Origin: Sinonovacula constricta
Lineage: Eukaryota; Mollusca; Bivalvia; Cardiida; Solecurtidae
DNA: 64,000 nucleotides
NCBI GenBank assembly: GCA_007844125.1
Contig: CM017563.1
Coordinates: 23,152,573-23,216,572 of the forward strand
Reading direction: 5' to 3'
Below are positions 1 to 13,193 of the stretch, one piece after another. Under the pieces are notes generated by a model. That model was not told the DNA's origin. It worked only from the letters and a program-made list of their open reading frames with translations, and did not search any database. Positions within the stretch are counted from its first letter, which is position 1, and each line of letters opens with the position of its first letter. Made by a program: the position numbers and the translations under genes.

Positions 1-1139
1 ATGATGTTAAATTGAATTTTTTGTTGAAACTTGAAAATGATTTGAGATTATATAACAGCTGATGGATTTTTATCAAACATGATTATATGATGTGGCGAAC
101 TAATGGAAATGTTGACGTTTGCTTTTGTGTATATTTTTTTGTTTTTAGTTCTTATACATAAATGAAATTATGTTTAACAAAATTAGGCATATGCAAAAAA
201 AACAGAGAAACAGAAAAAAAATAAAATAAATAAAACAATAAATAAAAAACACACACAAACATATGGTCTACTTTAGTCGTACTGTTGATTTGTTTTATAA
301 ATTATTTAGAGTAACAAACCGTTGACTGACTGTTAGAGCAAGGTTAATGTATATTTAGCTTTTACTCTGTTAGCACAAATTATTGATTTTACTTTTATAT
401 TATTGTTGTGTAATCTAAATGTTTTAAATCATTTTAATCTAATTTTCGTTCTAAAGCGCAACTCATTTTGGCTTTCCATAATGTTTGCACCATGTAAATA
501 TGTTTTGAATTGATTGATTGATTAATTAAACATACCTTAATATATTTTAAACTGTTTTCCCAGGGCATGGGCGCATCTAGGATTTACCTTAGATTGGAGT
601 GGGTGTAATTTTTGTTTCAAATTATAGTAATGCGAAATCAATATGTTTGACGACCTTATAATTTGCGTATCAAACGCACATATATATTTCAGTTTTCAAA
701 ATGGCATCTTATAGGAAAGTGGGAGGAAACCCGTGACAGAGGAAAAGACATTAGTTTACACTTACAAATACACGTTAGGTAAATTGCAACCGAGCAGGAT
801 CGGCAATCGGCACTTCTGCTTAGTACTTCAACGCGATTCCGGATGTAGTCTAGTAGTTACGAATGTCAGGTCTGTGGCCTCGTTTCCTAAAAACCTTTCT
901 GAGTTCATCCGCAACACCTAGGATAATTCACGAATCATATCCCGGATGCATGTATACAGTAAACCACCTCGGCCATATTAAGAAGTGGACATACTTTCTA
1001 CTTTTGTGAATGATCATTCGTAACTGTATAGCTAGTTCCGGATCTCCGTCCCAAATTGTTTCGAGAGCTTAAGGATGAAGGCTAGTCACAAAATACAATA
1101 ACAGTATGTTGTTTTGTTTTAACATCATATTTCTTTTTC

Positions 1140-1500
1140 AGAGACAATATTAATATTGTGTGCGTGTGTGCGTCCGTTTGTATTATTTGGTGGCAAATGG
1201 GGAGAGCTGTATGAATACACACCTTCCAACCGGGGACACCAAACGAATCCGGATGCCCCGGTTTTTGTACTTCTGAAATCCGTGCATACAGGCATTGAAA
1301 GATAACATAATGTGAAATTCGCTGTTGCATGTACCCAATTAACCACCTTGGTAGGGACCACAATATACAGACCTTATTTAGATATGATATCTCTCATAGA
1401 CACGCGATCCCGTTTATCGTTCGTTTCTTCGAAAAGGTATACACATTACTAGCCGCTAGGTCTCGTTTATGCGTAGTATTGTAAACATAATCATTCTAAT
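1140..1500 (-). repeat. Interspersed repeat, second copy at 25245-25640
   Basis: Read on the minus strand, this segment aligns with the plus strand at 25245-25640 over about 360-400 bp with small indels. Shared blocks include GAAGGTGTGTATT, AATTTCACAT, CTACGCATAAACG and GAAGAAAC, in the same order. A CA/CG-rich tail (ACACACGCAC) closes both copies at the same end. No protein similarity was recognised. It is probably a decayed non-autonomous mobile element or an old retrotransposon tail. The family is unknown to me. Confidence 0.55.
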
Positions 1501-1797
1501 GGCTGCCGTAAAATCCCCGTTAATACGTTATATTAAGAAAATCACTCACAACAAATTGGACTCTGGGTAGTTCTATGAAACCCATTCATGATCAACAATT
1601 CGATACGCATTGATGTTCTATAATAATAGGAAGGACAAGAAATACTTCCTACTTGCTACATGTATCTAAATCTACACATTTATAAATGAATTAAATTATT
1701 TTTATATACTTTATATTTAACATCATTTGAAAATATAGTATAAATCAATAAGGATGTTGTCATTTAAGCTTGATAGTACCCCTCATTATTCATGAGA

Positions 1798-1859
1798 ATG
1801 CATAATAACGATGTAATAACAAATTGAGTATGCATAATAACGATGTAATAACAAATTGC
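1798..1859. repeat. Perfect 32-bp tandem duplication
   Basis: The unit beginning ATGCATAATAACGATG is present twice, starting at 1798 and 1830, with about 30 identical bases. It looks like a recent local slippage or duplication event. No function is suggested. Confidence 0.85.
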
Positions 1860-3637
1860 ACAAATAAATGAGTGCTTAACGCACATTTGCATACAATAGA
1901 AAATACTGCTGTTTTTTTTTTTAAAAACGGGTCTATCTCTTATGAAAACATGTTTCCGAAGAAAAGTATTGTACTTGGACAACTGTTTCGATAAAATCGC
2001 TATTCAATATTTCTTCTATTACTTTTTTTTTCTAGCAAGCACTCAATCCCCGCAAACTCGGATTATTTAAACAAAAATTTTAAAATGACTAGGAGGCTGA
2101 ATCCTCGGATGACAAATCACTATATAGTATTTGTATATTGTAATATAGCAATGTACAGTGAACGTGTATCCCGCAGTAAACACTGACAGGTGCATTGACG
2201 TCGAGTGATTTTCAAGGGTGATCTACAAGCGTAATGTCCGTTTATCCATATATGCATGGACCTCACCTTTCGTGTATATTTTGTAAGAAGCAGAGAACAA
2301 CAAAAGGGAAAATCAACATCAAAAACAAAACGTTAATTCAGGAACATTGATGAAAGTATCAACTAAATATTAAATTTGCGTTCTTGTTAAAAAATGCCTC
2401 CGTAGCGAGTTGATGATCTAGCTATAAGAAGAAGATGTGTTGATATCACAATGAACAAATAGTATTGCTTTTGTGTGAATAAATAAACGACTAAACAAAA
2501 CGAATTGCTATTAGTATATTTTATAAGTAATTCAAATATATATTATATGAGTAATTTATATATGTGTTTTCCGCATCAGGTAGAAATGCTGTAGCTGTAT
2601 ACATTGATGAACTGGGGTGATTAAATCAAAGGAAAATTGTTTAAACGGTACTTCCATACTCGCGTAAACGTATATCACTACCTATGTGCCAATGTTCGCT
2701 TTTTTAGCTCATTTAATGAGTTATTATTGATTTAACAAAACTGTTACGAAATATTTCTGAACAGGGATCATATGTTTCACTTGATCTGCTGCATTGCTTA
2801 TAAAACTATTTGTATATGAAATATTTTTGAAGTCGGACATTTTACACTGATTATCAGAAACTGCAAACCTTTCAGTTATAACAGGTGTATAAATGTAGCC
2901 TTGGTTACTGTTATGGACTGGATATAATGCAACTGGTGGGAGATCGGATGAGTAAGATTGGTTAGAAATATGAGCACTTTCTCACGGCAGATTTATGACC
3001 AAAAACCCTACTGTGCGGTTGACATAACCATTTCAAGTCACCAAAGACATATGGGGTGACATGTGTATAAATATCTGCTGACAGGAAACATGATTAGGAT
3101 AGCTAAAGAATCATATGACTTTTTTATACTATTTAAATAATATTTAATATAATAATGTGGTGTTATCTTCAAAATGCATTTCCTTTCATAAACTAAAACA
3201 CAAAAGAACATCCATTAACATAATTTAGCATAATTTAGCAGTCTGTAAAACGTGCACAAACCAAAATAAACAAGCTCAAGGTCGCTGTTAATGACATCGT
3301 GACTGTCAATAACTGAATTAAACTCTGGCGCCTTTAAAACCGGTATCAGATCTTTTTCTCCAAACATTATTGAAAAAAACAAAGTGTTTTTAATACATAT
3401 TTATAAACGTCATTTTATATCAATGTGTTTATGAAGTCTAAATTAAGAAAACGTGGATTGAGAAAGTATCACAATCTGCTAACAAAAGGAAGATAGCAGT
3501 AAAACAGAAATTGCAATTAAATTATTTTATGAAGACCACCGGTAATTAAAACAATTCTCAAATGACAAAATCGCATTTCCTTTTGTATATGCTTAGAGAT
3601 GTTTTTTTATTATTATTTGAACTAAAATAAATCGTTT

Positions 3638-3685
<48 letters not shown>

Positions 3686-3698
3686 AGAGAGAGAGAGG
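3638..3698. repeat. Microsatellite (AC)n(AG)n
   Basis: A short CA run passes directly into a GA run of about 45 bases with two AAAG interruptions. It sits immediately before a SINE-like sequence. Confidence 0.95.
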
Positions 3699-3931
3699 AT
3701 GGTAAGGTCACAGATTTGTAACTCCTCTGTCCGCTTAGAATCTCAATGACTGCGTTCGAGTCCCAATCCGGGCGAGAGACCTAATTTGATGGGAGAAGGT
3801 CATCTAGCTCTCCTGCGGTAAGCCTGTGATTCTACACAGAAACGTGTCTAGGGGTCTTCCTCCACCAAAAGAGCTGCACGGAACTATAATGATCACAATT
3901 CATCGCTCTGATTTCACGAAAAAAACACAAT
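3699..3931 (+). mobile_element. tRNA-derived SINE, family S1, diverged
   Basis: This aligns with the elements at 9186-9420 and 44314-44556 over its whole length. Shared blocks are GATTTGTAACTCCTCTG, GATTCTACACAGA, TCCTCCACCA and an ATGATCA block near the 3' end. The head has a tRNA-like B-box region (GTTCGAGTCCC at about 3754). The 3' end runs into an A-rich tail. It is the most diverged of the three copies seen and lies outside the segmental duplication. Confidence 0.65.
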
Positions 3932-5162
3932 TATATCGTAAGAAAATGCTAAACATTTTTGACATTCGGAATACATCAAACATTTTAGGAAAGGACAGAC
4001 ACTAAGGACAGCAGTTACAGTTTCTTTGCTAGAGAATAGGCACCATTACCATTGGTGGTGATAAAATGTGACGTCTTCGGTAATGTTCGCATTTCTTCCA
4101 TATAGTTTGGAATATTTAGAAAAGGCCTAAATTTCCATGGGTTTAAACTAGGGTAAACTATATGACATGACAATGACGGCCAAAAAAAAAACGGTATGAT
4201 TAATGGGTTACCGAAAAGGGTGACCCTTAAATGTATATTTGCTTTTATTCCTATATTGATATCGACAACTGGGCATTATAAATTATTCTGTATAGGGTCG
4301 AAACGCGTCGAAAACAGTTTCATTGCACAGGACATTTATTCAAAAGGACAAATAAATCGATAATAATATACCAATCCCCAGATTCACCTGGACATGATGG
4401 TGCCTCAACGTGGAAGACGACCCATTTCCGACGTTACGGCGTACACGTCCTCGGCACCGTATGACCTATCAAGTGTCGGTGTGCCGTAACCCCCGCCCCC
4501 TAAAAACACACAAACAAACACAAACAAACAGGTCCGACGGAACGGTGTCATTATATCTCATTTATCGGCTTTGCTTAAAATATAATATTTACGTTAGTAA
4601 TTAAGTAAACAGTATAAACAAATATGCAGAAAAGACTCATGAACGTGTTATATTAAAAGCCTCCCTTTAAAGCAGATGTCTGAATGGTCCTCGTGAGGCA
4701 AGCGATCTCAGTCGCTTTCAGAGAGAATGGCGCACTCGGGACTTTTAGATTCAGATCACAGAGGTGTAATAGATAGTAGGTAATTTAAATCGAATCCGGC
4801 ATATATGGGCATTTACTTTAGACATAGCAAGGTAAAATGCAAAATCATATCGAATGTGTTGAATGTTCACTTAAACATTTTCTACGATCGAATGTTAGTG
4901 ACTCTGATGTAACTGGTGTCGCAATGTGTAATCTATATTTTAAAGGAGTTTTTCATTTGAAGCTGCAGACTGGCCTACTTTCCAATCCAATGCTTTGTAT
5001 TATTGATACATATGAAATAAGTTTGATCTCAGGTTGCACACCTGTAATCGCTTATAGGCCAAATCTTACACCGCCAAGCACGTTGATTAATGTTGTGTAT
5101 AACTAGACAAAGCGTGTCTAGTTTTTAAGTTTCGCGGGAAACATTTCGAGCCTTGAACGTGG
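3932..5162. other. Gene-free stretch before duplication copy A
   Basis: No supported gene. Short open frames at 4410-4604 and 4837-5106 have ATG starts but no recognisable domain and no flanking exon signals. The right end lies at the boundary of the large duplication and contains a perfect short hairpin at 5101-5123. Confidence 0.45.
5101..5123. repeat. Perfect 9-bp-stem hairpin near duplication boundary
   Basis: AACTAGACA and TGTCTAGTT are perfect inverted repeats around a 5-base loop. The hairpin lies about 40 bp outside the left edge of duplication copy A and has no counterpart beside copy B. It could be incidental. Confidence 0.6.
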
Positions 5163-6689
5163 CGTATACAAATAATCACATATTCACAGTTTCAATTATG
5201 TATGTATCATCAATCTTTACCGGCACAAATTACACGAACGTCTGTTTAACATACACAGTGCAGGCCTTTATAAATAGATAAAGAAATATCTGTTTCATTT
5301 ACATAGCATTTATTTTACATAGCAATCATAAATCACACACCTCCAGCAGAACATAGTCATAGTTATAGTAAAACGCTACAATTCTTGAAAATGATAAACG
5401 AAAAATACAATAAATGCAAAAGTTGACTACATATTTTGTTATGAATGCAAATCCATCCCTTATAATCAAACATGGCAAATAATTATACGAACACTTTTTA
5501 CAGTTGCAAGTACATTGACGTGAATGTGAAAATTACATAAAACTTTGTTGGATCTTTCTACTTTATTAAAATCTTTTTTGTTTTAATTATATTTATTATA
5601 GATCAGACTGTTCCTAGTGTCTAAACCAAGGTATGCCGATTCTCGCCAATGCAACAAATATTAAAGTGATTGTAAGAATTTTATTATACAGTTATTTGCC
5701 TTAATCTGATAGAAGAAACAAGATCGATCATGTTATTGCTATAGTTAAATTCCAACCAATGCCCATTTGAACTTGCTTCTTTATCTAATGGAAAATACAA
5801 GCCTAATTCAAGACAACGTAACACGATACATAGTAATTACGCTTTATCCAAGCGTATAAGACATTATCTCAATTCATGTCACAATCTTATCATATTTGTT
5901 AACGCAATCCGATATTATTGCACGCAATATATAATTCTGCATCGTTACTGTAACTTATTTCATATATATGTTATCTAAATTGCATCGTGTAAAACAGTAA
6001 TGTGAAACACTTAATAGCATCATTCTCAGTACTTTGATATTGCACCATGATAACAAGCTAATTACCACAGTAGCACAATATAGTTGGTACTTTTTGCTGA
6101 CTGTTGTACATTTATGGAAGTCAGCAATATAATAACAAGAGTGTAATGGATTTTCTATAAACTAAACCTACGTAAACACAGAAAAGCTTTTGCACAATAA
6201 GTGTTTCGAAGAACTTAGTGTGCACATTTTCACTCACTTATTCAGTATTCCTTATAACACAGGTATTTCGACGTAAACTTATATATCTGACTATTGTAAT
6301 GGTGCTTCTTATAGCTCTTTGATTATGTTTCATCGCATGGAGAGAATTTTTATGGCATAGTGGTACTTGCAAGAGTGTAAACAATTTAAACATGCACTGA
6401 GCATACAACCAATCTAATCAAAGCAGTTGTGTATACCTGTTTTATGATTCAAATGTCAATTTATTATAGATGTATGTTTTACAACAATTCGTGATACACG
6501 ATGTTCGAAAGAACCATTTTACTTCTTGGATAAAGGCATATCACTTTTACTTTGTATTTAACTATCTTGAACTAATATTGTCGCAAGTAGATAACAACAA
6601 ACTATGTTTAATTATAATTGATCGTTAATGTTGTCAATGATAGCTATATTAACACACATGCCACTAAATATAGCTGTAGGTTATGAATG

Positions 6690-7260
6690 ATTAGCTAAGC
6701 CGTATATGTCACAGATCGAATATGTAACGTAAAAATGGCACTTGTCTCATGTAACATATTTGTTTGCTCTTCTTCTTCATCAGCATCATCATCAGCAGCA
6801 GTAGCAGCAGCAGCAACATCATCGAAATCAAGGTATTTTTCTCATCATCACAACCATCAGCAACAACATTTATTCAATAATCAGGACAGCCATTATCATG
6901 ATGCACAGCAGCATGACCACTACCAATCATAATCAAAATTATCATCAGCAGCGTCTACATAATCACGCTCATCATCACGATCATAATTATTATCAGCAGC
7001 ATCGGTGTTGTTGTTATCACCACCATCTGGAACACTCTTAGAAGATTATCATTAAGTCAGCCATAATATTTTGTGACATATGAAGTTCGATAATATGTGA
7101 TAGTTTAAACATTATGTTTTTCGCTGGAAACTGATGACAACTGTGATGTATTCGTAGCCAATTGATGCTCGTGTCATTTTCTGCCGAATATATCACACAT
7201 ATGATATATTCGGTCGCAATGTTCACTCGTGTTACATAGTCGATCTGTGGCATACGGCTA
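6690..7260 (-). repeat. Microsatellite-bearing interspersed element, minus orientation
   Basis: On the minus strand this matches the element at 18905-19665. The order is a conserved 5' part with TATATTCGG and GAATACATCAC, a trinucleotide repeat core, then a conserved 3' flank starting GAGCAAAC and ending CATATTCGATCTGTGA. The core is an imperfect CAN-rich trinucleotide array (about 6770-7020). Two independent insertions of the same layout in opposite orientations argue that the microsatellite travels inside a mobile or once-mobile repeat. The copy in duplicate B is at 41665-42280. Confidence 0.6.
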
Positions 7261-8439
7261 AACAGGCCTCTTAAGATTGAATAGCCATTATCTGACTTTC
7301 TTTTTCTTACACGCTATAGTGACCGGGTTGTTTTAATGTTTATTGTACTGCGCCTTCGATTTTATTTGTTCTGTTCCTGAGTCAAAATATAACATTGTGC
7401 ATTGTGCATGTGCATTTATCTCCGTTGGATCAAACAGTTGGCAATGCAAGGGCCTTGGTGTATGCAGAGAGTACATATTAGGGAAAGAATCAATGTGCTG
7501 CATAAATGATTGTGATTTAAATAGACATCGACGTCAGATTGGGTTAACTGAAAGATTATAGAAAATTACGGTTTACGTCGTTTTCTTAATTTAAAAGTAG
7601 CTAACGGTGAAGCGTGGCTTAAATAGGAAATACCTGTTTGTGCGGAACATTGATGTGTTATGCTTTACTATCCACATAGATGTAAGACATCAATAATCAG
7701 CATTCTGCGTGATCTTATTAGACATCAATAACTTATCTGGTTCTTTGAAGGAGAGAAATCAAGTCCAAACTGTCGGATACAACCTTTAAGACCAATAAAC
7801 CCTTTCGCTGCTAAGCCATTTTCAACGCCCCACGCCTCATGCTGAACAATTTTCTATAAATTTCCTTAGAAAATGCTACTCGTTACTAAATCGATTATAA
7901 TTTTTGATATGTAAAACTATATAATATAAGAAAGGTAATTGAATAATTAACATCTGACATAAAAATGTTATGGACTTCAAATATAGGAAAAAAGATGAAA
8001 ACAATCAGGAATTTTACTCTTTTCTTTGTCATTTCACCCCTTCTAAAATATATTTTTTTCTATGAAAAAAAGCACTGTAAGTTACAGTCAAGGGGAGTAA
8101 TACTGGCCCTACTTTTATAGGAAATTTACAATGGTAGTAAATGGGACGTACGGTGTACGTATAAGAGCAGTAGTAAGGGTTAGAAACAGAATATAGAATG
8201 TATGTCGGGCATCTAGTAATTTATGTACTAATTCAAATGCATTCTCTTGTCGAGATAATGGTAAATACTTAGTTCGTATCTGTAATATGTTATAAAATAT
8301 TTATACAAGGGATCATTGAAAATGGACTGTGCAACACTAAACTTGGCCCTTCTAGCGACGGCAACAGGTCATGTAAGCTTGGGTTAATATTTCACAAAGT
8401 AAGGCGTCTATTAATAACTATGCGAGTAAATTCAAACCG

Positions 8440-8702
8440 GTAAATTAACCCCAGATTAAACATTCCGGAGGCTCCAGGTTTGATCTCGGGCAACGATATA
8501 CCAAAGTCGAAAATTTAAGATACAATTTGCAGATATAGAGCTGTTTGGTCCAGTGTCAGGATTGTGTGACTGGCTGTGGTATCATGACAGATGTTCATGG
8601 CATGTTATACAAAATGTATGCAGCACTTTATCTGATGCAAGTGGGCACCGTCTCGATATAACTAAATACTGTTAATTGGACGATAAGCCCAACAAACAAA
8701 AA
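8440..8702 (+). mobile_element. tRNA-derived SINE, family S2
   Basis: The B-box-like GGTTTGATCTCGGG at about 8477 is followed by a body shared with 43540-43815, 17735-17952 and 51405-51695. Diagnostic body blocks are CCAGTGTCAGGAT, GGCATGTTATACA, CAAGTGGGCA and GGACGATAAGCCC, then a short CAAACAAAAA tail. The left end is approximate. It predates the segmental duplication, since copy B has it in the same place. Confidence 0.65.
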
Positions 8703-9185
8703 CTTAAAACATTTCAGGGTAAACATCTTCTAACCATAAATGCTTTACTTTAATTGCTTACATAATTATCGTTATTTTATTCGTTTGTATATTAATAAGA
8801 TGAAGCAATATAAATACGAAACAAACACATGTACAACATTTAGTATCGGCATGTATTTCCTGATTATTTTATGAAACAGGTTTTCTTTTAGATCGGTTTA
8901 ACCAATGTAACTTAGGAAAGAGATACCCCTTTGAGCAATGGTTGTTATAAGTTATAGTCTGTGAGATTTTGTCCGCTTTGTTAAACCTAGTAGTTTTTAG
9001 TTTATTATGTTTTGTGTGATATTCAATACTCCTATGACTAATGGATTTATATATTTAAATACTTAAATATATAAATATTAAGATTAGGTTCATTGAAAAT
9101 AATAATCTTAAGCATTGCGGCTGTTTGCACCAAATGTATTTATTTAAATGCCAACTGCACTCTTCAATGTACACAATTTATTTAA

Positions 9186-9420
9186 CGGGGCGTCCGTGGC
9201 TTAGTAGCAGAGTCGCCGATTTGTAACTGCTCTGACTGCTTAGTCTCTCAAAGCATGGGTTCCAGTCCCGTTCAGGGTGAAGGACTTAATGTGAGAAGTT
9301 CTTCCAGCTGACTTGCGGTGCGCCGGTGATTCTATTCAGATGTGTGTCTGGAGTCTAACTCCACCAAAAAGCTGGAAGTTGCTATGATCATAAATGGTCG
9401 CCGCAATGAATGTTAAAAAA
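9186..9420 (+). mobile_element. tRNA-derived SINE, family S1
   Basis: The head reads GTGGCTTAGTAGCAGAGT (box-A-like) with a box-B-like GGTTCCAGTCCC about 45 bases later. It is followed by a body with CTTCCAGCTGACTTGCGGTG, TCCACCAAAAAGCTGG and a terminal TTAAAAAA. The same element occupies the equivalent place in duplicate B at 44314-44556, so it inserted before the duplication. A functional tRNA is excluded by the lack of a foldable acceptor stem. Confidence 0.75.
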
Positions 9421-12330
9421 TATGTCCATCATGTGCATAAGCCATGTTTCTACGTCAGTCATACGGAATACACCAATTTCATCGAAAGTGATTATTAATG
9501 ACTGACCCTTCCTCAGGCTGGCTCTAGCCATACTACAGTACTGACAGGCTCTCGATGTTACGAGGTTAACCAAAGTATATGCCAAAGGGCGTCGTGTACA
9601 TTGAAACGTATGCAGGGTAAATATATTTTGCGAATGGTTCTCAGCTGCTTAAATGTGTCAACTCAGATTGACTTACCTACAAAACGAAGGGAAGATGTGT
9701 GTATGGTTTATTGCGGATAATTAAAATTACAAGGAGTGGTGCTTTTGTCAAAAATGCCGCAGATTTTATTTGGAAAAGGTGAAGAACGTAATAAAGTGTT
9801 CGGTATTATATTATATCAAATGATTAAAAATATGTTAAAATCATTAGAATGCATGGCATATAAATACACAAGTGTGTAATTCATTCTGTTCTTTTAAGCG
9901 TTTGTATTGGTAGACAAAAGGACTTTGAGTCATAGTTAATATGTTTGTTTGGTACATTTATTCAAATAAGCCAACAAGTGACGTCGTCGATATATTTTGG
10001 ATTTGCCTGCGTTTTGGTCTTAAAATTACCATGCCATGCTTTTGACTTGTAAACCAGATATCGGTGTGTAATTTTTACCCGTATGTAGGCGATGGACACG
10101 TATAACACAATTGTTACAATTTTCTTTTCACTTGTATGATCTAGCAAAGTAAAAGCATGCTTGACCTATCTATACTAAATTGACATAATGGAATCCATCT
10201 TAAATGCTTAGAAAATAAAAAACGCGCTTGTAAGCGAGGTCACTATTCACAAATAGTTATATGTTAAAAGAAGGATAAAAAAGCACATTTTCACCAAAAT
10301 GTTCGCCAAGCCTTCACTCTATAGCTCATGGTTTAAACATTTACACTTATCATTGTAAAAGAAGACAATTGTTAGTGAAAAATGTTTAGAGTTTTTCAAG
10401 ACGGAAATATTGTGTTGTTTGCATCTTTGTGAAACTACGTCCGATAAACCATGCTTAATGAATTAGTGTTGAAAATAGGCGGATTTATATAATCATAATA
10501 GGAAAATAAAGCGGGAAACGGTTTATAATTTTTCAGAAATCTGTAAAAACGTAGTGTCTGTTATTGCCACAAGTAAAATGTCAGCCTTAAATTTAAAATC
10601 CAACTGCTCCGCCATTTGCTCAGGTTGAAAAACATTTCCTCCAGGAAACAATTTTCACATACGCATAATAATGTTAATGGGTTGTAAAGAAATAATAAAA
10701 CATTTTTTGAATGGCAATAAGCTTTTGATCCATCGTTTTCAGAATAATACAACCTTCTTTTGATTTTGTTTACATTGGCTTGCCGAATAACTAAAGGTTT
10801 GAACACGTATCTTTTTGGTTGACAATAACGCACGTAGGTAAATTGCATAGAGTTTTAATGTACGAAAGTAAAAAAAACAACTAAAAGTTTGTCATTTTTG
10901 TATGTTTTATTTGGTGCGCAATGGGTTTGTGTCGACATATTTTACGAGGAATGTGATTGATAAAACAGCCTATGTGTACAATGCGACTACTGTACACGGT
11001 TATTATTCCAGACGCACAGTTAATACTGAGAAGATATATCGGTAGCCCTGTTAAAATGGAATTTTATTTTGTTAATCCGTGGCCTAAAGAGTGGTTAAAA
11101 TCGTGGTTACATGTCTTCGCATCTTAATTCCTAATTAGCATAATGCATATCAGCAAAGTACTTAATGGACATAAAGCTTTTGTATGATTTTCTTGCTTCT
11201 CTTTGTGACATCAAACAGACAAAATGAGAGACATTACTAAATAGTCTCCCCTGAATAATCCCTAAATGCAAGTAGGTCCTTCCATTCGTTTTACTCGGTT
11301 TTTATGCTTGTGCTCTTCCATTACAATTTTAAATCACAAGTCTCTTTAAGTATTTAAATGCACTTACATTTCAGCTAACGTAAAGTTTCACTGTTTGTAA
11401 TTGCAATATTTATTAAAGAACAGGCGTTAAAGTCAAAGTATTCCAACTTAATGGACCTTCCTACTGTTTGCAATACCTCGGATATTAAATAATAAGGGAG
11501 ACTACTTTACCAATATAGCCTATTATGATCATATTGGCGTCATCCAGTTATTGCTGCGGAAATTCCCAGACATTTGTCTTGGTAAAACCAACGGCGCAGG
11601 GTAGGTCAGCTAACAAATATACCCGCATTAAATGTCTCGCTCCTCCGGGACCCAAACCCACGGCGATTTTGTATTGTTTTGAAGTGTATGTAATTATATC
11701 TCCAGAGTCATGCTCCTCCATTGAAGGTTAAAATGTAATAGCTAAATCATGAATTGTTAATGCATCGAATAATAACAACTTAACTGTAGGGCTGCTTTTT
11801 TAAACTCTGAAGAAAAAACACAGTGGCTATGCTTATACTAGATGCTCAAATGGTAATTCAGATTAAGTGTAATCAGTAAAGCTTGAAGTTTAAAGACTTT
11901 TGTATTGTAGTCTTTGAGCAATACATTTATTTATTATCAACATTTTGCATTAACATTCATCTGCCCGTATTAGCTTTTATATCGAAAAAGGTTGCTGGCA
12001 AGACCTTGTCCAAACAAAGAAAACTTCACATCAGCCTAAATAGGTATTGAAATACGTCATTGTTGACAACAATATTAACATTGTGCAATGGGCTTCTTAC
12101 GTGTAACTGATACACAAATTAAGTTTGAAGTGAGCATGTCAATCACTGACATATTTATAAAGAAAACTTCTTTTTTTTTTATTTTTAAACGTCCCTTTAA
12201 ATATAGATAATAGATCTATGTTAGATCATATAAAAACCAAGTGGTACATGGACTTGTTACTCCTCTGACTACCCGCCTGACTACATTTAATGGTGTCGTT
12301 GTGGTGAATTTCATCAAACAAAATCAATGA

Positions 12331-12480
12331 TCCTCATGTTTTTTAAGCAATCTGTGTTTATTAGTAGTATTGTAGCCCTGACACCGAAAATGTGGAGTCA
12401 CTTGACAAAAAACTTGTCCATCTTCCATATATCTGAAGGCATCTGCCGAAACTATTTTGGTTCTGAAATTTCCATTTTGC
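12331..12480 (-). pseudogene. Degenerate C1q-domain fragment downstream of gene A
   Basis: The minus-strand translation contains SADAFRYMEDGQV, which resembles the late C1q-domain segment of the adjacent gene (TADTFEYMAGGQQ) and of gene M (TADAFAYMDSGIT). The N-terminal half of the domain and the closing FSGAL motif are not found. The frame is open for 60 codons but lacks a clear splice acceptor. A related version with six replacements and no indels lies at 47410-47555. I read it as the relic of an older exon duplication that may now lie in the 3' UTR of gene A. Chance resemblance is possible. Confidence 0.35.
12357..12362 (-). promoter_or_regulatory. Candidate polyadenylation signal for C1q gene A
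   Basis: The hexamer AATAAA on the minus strand lies about 285 bp past the stop codon of the gene. The same hexamer is kept at 47427-47432 in duplicate B. No cleavage site can be seen directly. Confidence 0.3.
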
Positions 12481-12643
12481 GGGAAGATAAATATAAAGTA
12501 AAACAAATAGTAAAATCACATATTTATAGAGCTCTATATTTTGTACGATTAAATTTTACACACTGCTTTCTTGTACATCCACACATGAACCTTGAAATAA
12601 AGGTTGTAAAGTACATAGAGCATCTGTGTTTCTTCGAAGTCAA

Positions 12644-13053
12644 TTATCCTTTGTTGACTAAAGCTCCAGAAAATGAATTAAGTCTAAAAGAATCTGCATG
12701 AAGTAAACCAATTATATAGTTAATGCTAATATAAGCTTGTTGCCCACCGGCCATATATTCGAAAGTATCTGCAGTGTTACAGGGGTAAACGTTCTGGCTG
12801 TAGGTAAATCCTTGTCCGAGTTGCTTTCCGTTGACATTAATATAAAACGAGATTTGAGCACCAGTTTTTGTACAAATCTGCGTGGTAAACAGATACATGC
12901 CACTGACAGGAGCCGTGAAGACACCAGTAGAAGCATCATAGCCGTCCTGAATGTTGAACATGACTGTTGGAAAGACAATGGTTGCACCATCAGATGGGGA
13001 GTGTGTCTTTAAACCTGTCGCCTTGAAGCCCACTATAGGTGTGACGAACAAAT
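12644..13053 (-). CDS. C1q domain protein A, exon 2 (C1q domain)
   Basis: This 410-nt exon encodes the whole C1q domain (residues 125-260 of the predicted protein) and the stop TAA at 12644-12646. The domain opens with TPIVGFKATGLKT, contains the hallmark GVFTAPVSGMYLFTTQ strand pair and ends SFSGALVNKG, as C1q/TNF jelly-rolls do. Two cysteines (TQIC and YPCN) are kept in genes A, M and B and may pair. The acceptor is a T-rich tract ending CAACAG at 13054-13059, and the splice is phase 1. Joining to exon 1 (15179-15551) gives 783 nt, exactly 261 codons. Bivalve C1q proteins are mostly secreted recognition molecules; ligand unknown. An inserted element, an AT microsatellite and a SINE relic lie in the intron. 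Confidence 0.88.
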
Positions 13054-13115
13054 CTGTTGGAAAATAAAAGCTTTGAAATATGTAAATAATTTGCAATGTA
13101 TTTTGTAAGATAAAC

Positions 13116-13118
<3 letters not shown>

Positions 13119-13190
<72 letters not shown>
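13119..13190. repeat. (AT)36 microsatellite in the C1q A intron
   Basis: An uninterrupted AT run forms the left flank of a roughly 765-bp insertion. A second AT run at 13956-14000 forms the right flank. Duplicate B has only about ten alternating AT bases at this place. Confidence 0.95.

Positions 13191-13193
<3 letters not shown>

Larger units (their letters stand above)
1..3637. other. Gene-free stretch
   Basis: I see no coding exon here. The open frames are short (under 95 codons), lack homologous features and have no convincing splice context. The only structures I could support are an interspersed repeat at 1140-1500 and a perfect short tandem duplication at 1798-1859, both listed separately. 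Confidence 0.5.

Noticed and set aside
6735..7020. CRISPR-like or coding array of CAT/CAG units
   Set aside because: Irregular trinucleotide repeat without spacers, in a eukaryotic genome. Different frames are open in the two duplicates.
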